Assembly: GCA_014360495.1 (NCBI GenBank)
Contig: JACIXR010000001.1
Span: 248,001-312,000, forward strand
Origin: a bacterium
Lineage (GTDB): Bacteria > Armatimonadota > JACIXR01
Length of the DNA: 64,000 nucleotides
Direction of reading: 5' to 3'
Positions within the stretch are counted from its first letter, which is position 1; every line of letters starts with the position of its first letter. This document shows positions 26,915-34,823 of the stretch, piece after piece. A program made the position numbers and the translations under genes. The notes beneath the pieces were generated by a model. That model was not told where the DNA came from. It did not search any database and saw only the letters and a program-made list of their open reading frames with translations.

Positions 26915-28117
26915 TTAAACCTGTATCAAATCCCCTGGGCGTGATTCCTTTATAAGGGCGAGAAGGAGAATTGAGGCGAGAAACGCCAATCCGGCGCCGA
27001 ATGTAAAGGCGGTTATGTGACCCGCCCAATGCCAAATCGCTCCGAAGATAACGCTCGCGGGAAATGCCCCAACCCCAATGGCGAAACGATAAATCCCGTA
27101 TGCGGTTGCCCTCAGCTCTGAGGGAACTAAATCCGCTATGAAAGCCCTTTCCGTTGCCTCCGTCAGGGAATAATAGAACCCATAAAATATGAAAAGTAAC
27201 CATACGTGAATGGGCTGGGAAGAGAAGGCGAAGCCGAAATATGTTAATGCATATAAGAACCAGCCCAAAACAATCACATATCTTCTCCCTACCCTATCGG
27301 AGATTATTCCCGCGGGCATAGAGAAGAGAGTCCTCGTCATATCCAACGCGAACCAAAGCATCGGTATGAGGGAGAGGGAAATCCCTATGTCTTTCGCTCT
27401 CAAAAGCAGAAAAGCATCGCTTGAATTCCCTAATGTGAAGATTATGACTATGATAAGGAAGAGCTTGAATCTATGGTCAAAAGGGCGGAGTGTGAGCTGA
27501 ACGGGAGGGGCACCCTCCTTTCTCTCGGGCTTCCTTTCCCTAACGAAGATGAGGGCGAAAAGGCTGAGGAGGGCAGGAATTGAAGCTAAGAAAAATATGA
27601 GGCGAAGATTCTCTTTAAGGGTGATGAGGAGGAGCGTGGCTAAGATTGGTCCAATTGCTGCTCCCAGATTATCCAGCGCCCGATGGAAGCCAAAGGCTCT
27701 TCCCCTGAATTCCTCTGGGGTTGAATCCGCAACAATTGCATCGCGAGGAGCTCCCCTCATTCCCTTGCCGAACCTATCGGCAAATCTTATAAGGAGGACT
27801 TGCCAGGGAGCTTTAGCAACGCTGAGGATTGGACGAGCAAGGGAGGAAAGGGAATATCCGAACACGACAATCGGCTTTCTAACAGCCCATCTATCCGAGA
27901 GCCAACCGGCGAAAATCTGGAGGATGCTCGCCGTTGTCTCCGCAATCCCTTCAATAACCCCTATGAAAGTCGTTCCCGCCTTTAAAACGCTCTTGAGGAA
28001 GATGGGGAGAAGGGGATAGACCATTTCGCTGCTGACATCGTTCAACAGGCTAACGATTCCCAGGAGGAAAACATTTAAGGTAACTCCCTTGAGAACGAAT
28101 CTCTCTTTTTTCTCCAT
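26915..28117 (-). CDS. MFS transporter
   Basis: A 400-aa polytopic membrane protein of the major facilitator superfamily with about 12 predicted transmembrane segments. The loop 2-3 signature is present as GWLSDRWAVRKP (about 73-84), with FADRFGKGMRGAPRD in the N-half and a matching GIISDRVGRRY in the second half. The RFGKGMRGAPRDA element occurs in a subgroup of uncharacterised bacterial MFS permeases sometimes labelled as drug or sugar exporters. The substrate cannot be deduced. ATG 28117 lies 8 nt after TATAAT (28131-28126), with TTGCTC 17 nt upstream of it, so the mRNA is probably leaderless. It is a single-gene unit between repeat-bearing gaps. Confidence 0.9.
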   Translation of the reverse strand: MEKKERFVLKGVTLNVFLLGIVSLLNDVSSEMVYPLLPIFLKSVLKAGTTFIGVIEGIAETTASILQIFAGWLSDRWAVRKPIVVFGYSLSSLARPILSVAKAPWQVLLIRFADRFGKGMRGAPRDAIVADSTPEEFRGRAFGFHRALDNLGAAIGPILATLLLITLKENLRLIFFLASIPALLSLFALIFVRERKPERKEGAPPVQLTLRPFDHRFKLFLIIVIIFTLGNSSDAFLLLRAKDIGISLSLIPMLWFALDMTRTLFSMPAGIISDRVGRRYVIVLGWFLYALTYFGFAFSSQPIHVWLLFIFYGFYYSLTEATERAFIADLVPSELRATAYGIYRFAIGVGAFPASVIFGAIWHWAGHITAFTFGAGLAFLASILLLALIKESRPGDLIQV

Positions 28118-28125
28118 AGAGGAAA

Positions 28126-28154
28126 ATTATAAAACCTGTAAAAGATTGGAGCAA
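28126..28154 (-). promoter_or_regulatory. promoter of the MFS gene (leaderless type)
   Basis: On the minus strand, TTGCTC (28154-28149), 17 nt, TATAAT (28131-28126). The ATG at 28117 follows after 8 nt, leaving no room for a ribosome binding site. Confidence 0.55.
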
Positions 28155-28215
28155 CGATATGTATAATTCGTGGTTCATATAGCTCCGAACCCACCAATGT
28201 CGTGTGTTCCAATTG

Positions 28216-28262
28216 CACTTTCTTAATAAAAAAGACTGCTTCGCTCCCAGCAATGACAGTGG
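28216..28262. repeat. degenerate REP-like unit
   Basis: GACTGCTTCGCTCCCAGCAATGACAGTGGAG (from about 28232) shares the 'GCAATGACAGTG' end with the repeat at 26815-26826 and the TTCGCT core with that at 26667. It lies in the divergent gap between the MFS gene and the 1363-aa glycosidase gene. Confidence 0.4.
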
Positions 28263-28319
28263 AGAACTAAACTATTGCGATGAAAGGGTTTTTCCTTTAA
28301 TTTTTTATAGGTGATGAAA

Positions 28320-31300
28320 ATGACCTATAAGAAAGCTCTATATTTCCTTTTCCTCACCTTTTTGGCAATCGCAAAAGAGGGAATCCTTCAAGATAACTTC
28401 CAAAACTGGCAAGTGATAAGGGGGAAATGGGAAATTCAAAATGGGAAATATATAATCAGGGAGGCAATTGGACGGGCAAGTTATTCCTTAGCCCCAACAC
28501 CAATTTCTTCTAAGCAAATAATAGAAGTAAATATTTTAATAAAAGAGAGGGTGAATAAAATTGGCTGGGCGGGAGCAGGAATATGTCTCTGGTGGGATGA
28601 AGGAAGCTTCTGGCGCCTATCCTTAGTTGAAGCACCCGACCTTGGATTCCGCTATCCGGAATTAATAGAGAATTTTGAAGGAAGACATCAAGCACAGTTA
28701 GAGGGTTCCACAAGGCTTCCTATCTGGACTGAGGGACACATAGATTGGCAGTATAACCGCCTTTATAAGATGAGATTGGAATTGGACGAGAATGGCATTA
28801 AGGGCGAGATAAGCGACCCCCAGACAGGAGCAAGCTGGCGTATAAAGTATTCATTTGAAAGGAACCCCGCGGTTCGAGAGGGAGTGGCTGGATTATGGGC
28901 ACAGTGCTTTGATGTTGAGTTCAGTGGTTTTACCCTCCAATATTGGACGGAAGATTATAAGGGAAAGCAGATTGAAATAAAAAGAGGAAAGAAGGGAAAT
29001 GTGGCGATTCTCTCTGAGGATAATTTCCCGGGAGAAGGGAAAGCGGTGGCGAACTATCTCACTTCTAAGCTGGAGAGCAGAGGCTATGGAGTGACTATCC
29101 TTGATAGCGATAGTATATGCGACCAACAAATCCTCAGCCCGGAAAACTTCTCCCTTCTACTCATTCCGGATGCTCGCTATTTCCCTCAACAAGCGACCAC
29201 TTCTCTCCGCTCATACCTCAGAAGGGGTGGCAACCTCCTCCTTATAGGAGCGCCCGCTTTCGCGAATATGCTCTTCCAGTGGGAGAACGGGTGGCTGGAT
29301 TCAACGAAATTGGGGCAAAAGATAGACCAATATTTCCTCAATCAGCCCAAAAACATTTTCCTCAATTTTGAGAACGAAGATTTGAGCGCATGGACAACTG
29401 AAAGCAATTCGCCGAAAAATCCTGTGGATTTGGATATTGTAGAGGGAAAGGTAGGAAAGTGTCTTAAAGTTACCGCTTCCCTCCCTGGCTGGGGAGCATC
29501 TGCTTCCCCGATATTTGAGGAATCTCCCTTTATTGATGACCATACCCTCACCTGTTTCTGGGCTAAAGGAGATGATACAACTATACAGATGTCTGTTGAA
29601 TGGCGGGAGAAAGACGGCTCCCGCTGGATAGCCGTCGTTGAACTCACCTCCGAATGGAAATTTTACTCCCTTCCTCCTTCCGCTTTTCTATATTGGCACG
29701 ATAATCCAAGCTTAAACCGAGGATTTCCCGGCGATTGCTTCAATCCCAAAAACGCCAAGCAAATCCTCTTCGGCATCTCTGATTCTCACACTCCCAAAAT
29801 CGGAAGCGGAAAACACACATTTTGGGTAGATGAAGTGGGAACGCAAAGCATACCAAAGGAAATAGAAACTCTTCCCAACCCCTCTTCCCTTCGCCCAATC
29901 AACCTTGAAACAGTCAGTCCTTCCTACAAAATCTACCCCTTGAGTAAAATAGACGAGTTCCAGACCTCAAAACTCGCTGTATTCCTAAAAAATTATAAAA
30001 TCAAGGAAAATATTTCCGGCTTTTCTCCTGTGTGGCGTCCCCAGGGGAGAGGGTATAACAGGGACAGGCTTTGGCGTTGGATACCACTTCTTGAAGCTTA
30101 TGAAAAAGGAGAACTGAGGGGCGCCTTAGCTTCACTTCTCCTGAAAAGGGATGGCTCTTGTCTGATTTCATTTCAATTGCAAAACCCCTCAGACATTCAA
30201 AAACCATACCTTACAGATATCCTTCTGCAAGCGGTTGATAGAATCAATGGGGCATTTTTATTTGAGGGAGGGGCAGAGCATTTCATCTATAATCAGGGAG
30301 AGGATGTCAAGATGGGTGCCCTCATCTTCAATTTAAGCCCGGAAGGAAAAACGCTGAAAATAAAATGTTCCATTACAAATGGCAAAAAGAACCTTTTCCA
30401 AAAGCAAGAGGAAATATCAATTACCCCTAAGGGAAAGACGAATCTTGAATGGCACTGGAAAGCTACATCGCCTTCTAACGGCTATTCGGTTGAAATTGAA
30501 GCCTGGGAGAATGGAAAGCTGATTGACAAAATCAGCCACCCCCTCACCGTTCTCCCACCCCAAAAGCCTCCTAAAAAGGATGATTTCGTTTCCGTTAAAG
30601 GGTCATATTTCTATCTCAAGGGGAAGAAATGGTTCCCTCGGGGGATAAATTATTGGCCATCTATGCTGGGAGGATTGGATGCGGATATCTATGCGGGAAA
30701 TTGGCTTTCTCCCACCCTCTATGACCCCTGGATTATTGAGAAGGATTTAACTATTTTGGAGAAATTGGGGATAAATATGTTAGCTGCTGTAGGAGCAGAT
30801 ATCAGTCTCATTTCGGGTGAGAAACGAGTCGTGAGAAATCTTCTGGATTTCCTCCATCGGGCTGACAAGCACAATATGAAGGTTATGCTTTACATTCCCG
30901 CCAATCCCTTCAATTTTGATGAAGAAGTCATCAGTTCTATAAGGAAAGGAGGAGGAGTTGGCGAGGTTGGTTTGGCTTCTCGTTCTCTTGAGGATGTCCT
31001 TCGCTTCATAAAGGAGACGGGGCTTCCAAATATAACCACGATTTTCGCTTATGATATAGCCTGGGAGCCCGCGGAGGTTTTAAGGGTGCAAGCTGGCGCC
31101 TTTAACTCCGCTTGGGAGAGATGGCTAATAAAGAACTATGGAAGCGTGGAGAGGGCTGAGGTAGAATTTGGGGTGAAACTTCCGAGAAAAGAAGGGAAGG
31201 TTGCTCCTCCAATTGGGCTCAACAATACTAAAGCGGACGCTGCCTTCCTTCGCTTTTTCAGCGATTACGCGAGCAAGAGATACAATGCGATAGTTCGGGC

Positions 31301-32411
31301 GATAAAAAGCATTGACCCAAATCATCTCGTCAGCTTTAGGGGCGGAGCATGCGGGCTCCCCAATGCCTATTGGTGTGCCCATCTTGATTCCATAGGTGTT
31401 GCCAAGCATATAGACTTTCTCTGCCCGGAGGGCTACAATCTTCATACGAAAGGATATGGCAATCCAACTCCCTGGGAGGATATAAGGAAGGGTGGGCTGA
31501 TAACCCTCTATTATCGGTTCATCAGTAGGGAGAAGCCAGTGATATGGATGGAGTTCTGCGGACCAGTCTGGCCGAATGGAACGGTTTGGAGGACGGAGAT
31601 GGTTTTCACACCAAAGGAGAGGCTTGAATATCAGAAGGAAGAAGAGGAGAAGTTCTACAAAATGTTCTTGGAATCTGGAGCAATAGGATGTGCTCCTTGG
31701 TGGTATCCGGGAGGATTCAGAGTAGGTGAGAACAGCGATGCGGGGATAATAAATCCCGATTGGACATTGCGTCCCGTAGCGGAAGTGATAAGAAAATACA
31801 ATCCTCTATTTGCGAAACAGAAACAGAAGAAGCCCGATGAATACATAACGATTGACTTTGATGCCCATCCCCTTGATGCGTGGGATACCTATGCTCCCTT
31901 ATATCTAAAGCTTGTGGAAGAAGGGAAAACTCCCGGTTTGAAGACAGAGGGAACAGGGACAAATTCCTGTAATGTTCCATTGACAGCTGTCGGCAACAGC
32001 GAATACAATGGGAGGAACCCTTTGAAGTTCTTAAACGCGGAATTCAATTATCTTGAGATAAAGGATAGACGCGGAAAGTGGGTGAGGGTGGAGGATGGAG
32101 ATACATTGGAGGTTGACGGAAGCGGGGAGATTTGGTGTAGAGCATCAGTGGGGAACATAGGAGAAGCGGAATGGATAGCACCCGGAAAAACGAAAGAGCC
32201 CGGAGCGGTTTATCTTCTCTGCTACGGTGGAGGTATTGAAATGGAGGTCGGGATAACAAAAAATACCCCCTTCCTCAAAGATGCTGAAATTCCTCCCTTC
32301 CTTTTGCTTTCCTCGCTTAAAAGAGAAATCACTTTAACCTTTAGAATGGTGGCGAAAGGCAGAGCCTTCTTCGGCGAGAGCTTTAAGATAAAGCTCGTGC
32401 CAAAGAAGTAG
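28320..32411 (+). CDS. secreted multidomain glycosidase, clan GH-A type
   Basis: About 1363 aa from ATG 28320, which follows AGGTGATG; GTG 28311 and ATG 28314 are alternatives. A signal peptide (KKALYFLFLTFLAIA) comes first. A laminin-G/concanavalin-like domain covers about 20-215, a Rossmann-like or glutaminase-like domain about 225-330 (NVAILSEDNFPGEGKAVANY, LRRGGNLLLIG), and a carbohydrate-binding beta-sandwich about 345-515. A TIM barrel covers about 757-1160, and a C-terminal beta-domain ends the protein. The barrel has a likely acid/base E916 in YDIAWEPAE and a nucleophile E1078 in VIWMEFCGP, the clan GH-A pattern. It may be beta-galactosidase-like or mannanase-like; family and substrate are not assigned. 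It is the first gene of the plus-strand glycan island. Confidence 0.7.
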   Translation: MTYKKALYFLFLTFLAIAKEGILQDNFQNWQVIRGKWEIQNGKYIIREAIGRASYSLAPTPISSKQIIEVNILIKERVNKIGWAGAGICLWWDEGSFWRLSLVEAPDLGFRYPELIENFEGRHQAQLEGSTRLPIWTEGHIDWQYNRLYKMRLELDENGIKGEISDPQTGASWRIKYSFERNPAVREGVAGLWAQCFDVEFSGFTLQYWTEDYKGKQIEIKRGKKGNVAILSEDNFPGEGKAVANYLTSKLESRGYGVTILDSDSICDQQILSPENFSLLLIPDARYFPQQATTSLRSYLRRGGNLLLIGAPAFANMLFQWENGWLDSTKLGQKIDQYFLNQPKNIFLNFENEDLSAWTTESNSPKNPVDLDIVEGKVGKCLKVTASLPGWGASASPIFEESPFIDDHTLTCFWAKGDDTTIQMSVEWREKDGSRWIAVVELTSEWKFYSLPPSAFLYWHDNPSLNRGFPGDCFNPKNAKQILFGISDSHTPKIGSGKHTFWVDEVGTQSIPKEIETLPNPSSLRPINLETVSPSYKIYPLSKIDEFQTSKLAVFLKNYKIKENISGFSPVWRPQGRGYNRDRLWRWIPLLEAYEKGELRGALASLLLKRDGSCLISFQLQNPSDIQKPYLTDILLQAVDRINGAFLFEGGAEHFIYNQGEDVKMGALIFNLSPEGKTLKIKCSITNGKKNLFQKQEEISITPKGKTNLEWHWKATSPSNGYSVEIEAWENGKLIDKISHPLTVLPPQKPPKKDDFVSVKGSYFYLKGKKWFPRGINYWPSMLGGLDADIYAGNWLSPTLYDPWIIEKDLTILEKLGINMLAAVGADISLISGEKRVVRNLLDFLHRADKHNMKVMLYIPANPFNFDEEVISSIRKGGGVGEVGLASRSLEDVLRFIKETGLPNITTIFAYDIAWEPAEVLRVQAGAFNSAWERWLIKNYGSVERAEVEFGVKLPRKEGKVAPPIGLNNTKADAAFLRFFSDYASKRYNAIVRAIKSIDPNHLVSFRGGACGLPNAYWCAHLDSIGVAKHIDFLCPEGYNLHTKGYGNPTPWEDIRKGGLITLYYRFISREKPVIWMEFCGPVWPNGTVWRTEMVFTPKERLEYQKEEEEKFYKMFLESGAIGCAPWWYPGGFRVGENSDAGIINPDWTLRPVAEVIRKYNPLFAKQKQKKPDEYITIDFDAHPLDAWDTYAPLYLKLVEEGKTPGLKTEGTGTNSCNVPLTAVGNSEYNGRNPLKFLNAEFNYLEIKDRRGKWVRVEDGDTLEVDGSGEIWCRASVGNIGEAEWIAPGKTKEPGAVYLLCYGGGIEMEVGITKNTPFLKDAEIPPFLLLSSLKREITLTFRMVAKGRAFFGESFKIKLVPKK

Positions 32412-32582
32412 AGAAAATGGAATAGGATGTGCTTGACTTGGGATGATATTTAGCATTCTATGGAATTAGGGTTTACCCAAAGCAAAAAACAAAGTCTCTG
32501 ATTGTAGGGTATCCGCCCTTTATTATACTTGTCCTATCAATGCTTCTCTTGATAAGGAGGCTGATATACACATCTTTAAATT

Positions 32583-32611
32583 TTGCGTTCCTTTCAAAAA
32601 TTGCACATAAT
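32583..32611 (+). promoter_or_regulatory. promoter of the DUF5060-like glycosidase gene
   Basis: TTGCGT (32583-32588), 17 nt, CATAAT (32606-32611). A short leader with AAAGGGAGGG (32628-32637) follows before ATG 32645. Upstream, 32412-32582 holds no gene; an imperfect TATCAA...TTGATA inverted repeat is present near 32534-32553. Confidence 0.35.
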
Positions 32612-32644
32612 TGAAAAAGAGACTTAGAAAGGGAGGGATTTAAT

Positions 32645-34765
32645 ATGAGGTGGTATTTCCTTTTATTCCTATTCTGCTTCTCTCTTCTCGCTAGTGAGGA
32701 GAGGGGAAAATTCATAATTTCTGTCTCACCCAAAATTGTTGGGTGTTATGAGAGGGTTGATATAGATATAAATCTGAACGCATCTTTCTCCAATCCATTT
32801 GACCCCGAGGAAGCAGATATCTCAATTGAATTGAAAACCCCTAAAGGCAAGACAATCATCATCCCCGCTTTTTACTACCAACCTTATGAACGAAAAACTT
32901 TGGAGCAGGATGGTCGCAAATTGGATTGGATTTATCCTATAGCTCCGCCCCACTGGAAAGCCCGCTTCACGCCAAAAGAAGCGGGAAGATATCAATGCAC
33001 AGCGGTTTTGAAAACTAAAAACAGGGTTCTCCGCTCAAATACTGAGAGCTTCACGGTTAAGCCAAGGAAACACCACGGCTTCGTCACCATATCCTCAAAA
33101 GACCCTCGCTTTTTCTCCTTTGAGGATGGGACCCTCTTCTTCCCCATCGGACAGAATCTCGCCTTCATCGGCCCAATGCAGTATGTTAATTTGGTTAAAG
33201 CGGAGGAAATATTCAAGAAGTTAGCGGATAACGGAGCGAATTATCTTCGTATATGGGTCTGTTGCGATGATTGGGCAATCGCTATTGAATCGCAGAAGAG
33301 CGCCTTCGGACGCTCTTGGGGTCCTAAACCTCCCTTAGCGCCTATGCCAGGGGAGGAAAACAAGCTCTGCCTACAAATTGGAGATGAAGCGGTTCTCTCC
33401 GTTGAGCCTTCCCATCCCGTCGCCCTCCGTCCCAATGCCACCTACCTCCTTTCCGGACGCCTGCGTTCGGAAAATCCATTGAAAGTTGTAATAGAGAGAA
33501 ATGGAAAACCTTTAGGTGAACCAATTTCTCTCGGTGGACAGGGGGAATGGATTCCCTTCCAGAGGGAATTCACGACTTCTCAAAACGAATGGTGGCTGGG
33601 AAGCCTTCGCGTGCGAAAAGAAGGGAAGGGAAAACTCTTGCTCGCGGATTTGTCCCTTAAGGAAAAGGGCGATGGCGTTGAGCTCCTCTGGGAAGCGGAT
33701 GTAAATCGCCCAATTATGGGTTTTTATAATCAGGTTGATTGCTTTATGATTGACGAGATTGTATCCTTGGCGGAGAGATATGGAATTCATCTTCAATTAT
33801 GCTTGTTAACAAGGAACCTGTATATGGACAAGCTGAAGAATGATAACAGCCCTGAATATGAAGAGGCTATAAGCTACGCAAAGAAGCTACTCCGCTATGC
33901 GGTTGCGAGATGGGGGTATTCAACGAGCGTCGTCAGCTGGGAATATTGGAACGAGCAGGACCCAAACCTGCCCACAGAGCGCTTCTATAACGAAATGGGA
34001 AGCTATCTTGAGCAAATAGACCCATATAGACATCTAAGAGCAACTAGCGCTTGGGCTCCCACGCCAAGGGATTGGGCGAACAGGAAACTGGATGTTGCCG
34101 ACCTTCATTGGTATCTTCGTCCCAACTGGAACGAGCTTTGGAAGGATGCTGTGGGGGCAGTTCAGGACAGGGCTCAGCTTTTAAGAAAATATGCCACTGA
34201 GAAGCCAGCATTGCTGAGCGAGTTCGGATTAGCTGATGAGCAGTGGCGCCTCAGCCCCTATATGGAAAAGGATGAGGAACTCCTCCATTTCCACGATGCC
34301 CTCTGGGCATCCGCTCTCAGCGGGCTATCCGGAACCGCGATGTTTTGGTGGTGGGAGAAGCTTGATATGATGAATGCCTACCACCACTATAAACCCTTAT
34401 CCATCTTCACCTCCGATATCCCCTTCGCCTCTGGGCTTCAATCAATAAATGCTCAAACTTCCGACGAAGCGATAAGGGTCATCGGATTGCAAGGGAAGGA
34501 CCGGGCTTATATATTCCTCTCTGATAAAGAGGCGGGCTGGTATTCTGTAGTTGTGGAGAAGATAAAGCCAAGGAAAAGAGAGGGCATTTCAATAATTATA
34601 AACGGGCTATCGCCGGGCAAATATAAAGTTCAATGGTTTGACACTTATCAAGGAAAGGTTCTTGAGGAGAAAATCGTTAAGGCAAAGGAGAAAACCTTAC
34701 AGATATCAGCACCGCCTTTCCTTCGTGATATCGCTTGCAAAATTTTGCGAATAGAGAATCGTTGA
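32645..34765 (+). CDS. secreted clan GH-A glycoside hydrolase with DUF5060-like domain
   Basis: A 706-aa protein. A signal peptide (RWYFLLFLFCFSLLAS) is followed by an Ig-like DUF5060-type domain (about 25-135, ending RYQCTAVLKT). A TIM barrel begins at about residue 145 (FFPIGQNLAFIGP, NGANYLRIW). A beta-sandwich insert (about 240-345, VALRPNATYLLSGRLRSE) interrupts the barrel. The catalytic pair is visible: acid/base E437 in WEYWNEQDPN and nucleophile E526 in ALLSEFGLAD, with FWWWEKLD later. A C-terminal beta-domain (about 615-706) follows. It is probably a GH5-like or GH39-like enzyme acting on beta-linked polysaccharide outside the cytoplasm. GGGAGGG lies 8 nt before ATG 32645. Confidence 0.8.
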   Translation: MRWYFLLFLFCFSLLASEERGKFIISVSPKIVGCYERVDIDINLNASFSNPFDPEEADISIELKTPKGKTIIIPAFYYQPYERKTLEQDGRKLDWIYPIAPPHWKARFTPKEAGRYQCTAVLKTKNRVLRSNTESFTVKPRKHHGFVTISSKDPRFFSFEDGTLFFPIGQNLAFIGPMQYVNLVKAEEIFKKLADNGANYLRIWVCCDDWAIAIESQKSAFGRSWGPKPPLAPMPGEENKLCLQIGDEAVLSVEPSHPVALRPNATYLLSGRLRSENPLKVVIERNGKPLGEPISLGGQGEWIPFQREFTTSQNEWWLGSLRVRKEGKGKLLLADLSLKEKGDGVELLWEADVNRPIMGFYNQVDCFMIDEIVSLAERYGIHLQLCLLTRNLYMDKLKNDNSPEYEEAISYAKKLLRYAVARWGYSTSVVSWEYWNEQDPNLPTERFYNEMGSYLEQIDPYRHLRATSAWAPTPRDWANRKLDVADLHWYLRPNWNELWKDAVGAVQDRAQLLRKYATEKPALLSEFGLADEQWRLSPYMEKDEELLHFHDALWASALSGLSGTAMFWWWEKLDMMNAYHHYKPLSIFTSDIPFASGLQSINAQTSDEAIRVIGLQGKDRAYIFLSDKEAGWYSVVVEKIKPRKREGISIIINGLSPGKYKVQWFDTYQGKVLEEKIVKAKEKTLQISAPPFLRDIACKILRIENR

Positions 34766-34785
34766 GAAATCGCCTTTAAATTCTT

Positions 34786-34814
34786 TTGACAAATAAAGGG
34801 AAATTTAAGATAAT
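34786..34814 (+). promoter_or_regulatory. promoter of the 776-aa protein gene (leaderless type)
   Basis: TTGACA (34786-34791), 17 nt, GATAAT (34809-34814). ATG 34824 starts 9 nt later with no ribosome binding site, so transcription should begin within a few bases of the start codon. Confidence 0.6.
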
Positions 34815-34823
34815 AACTCAGAG

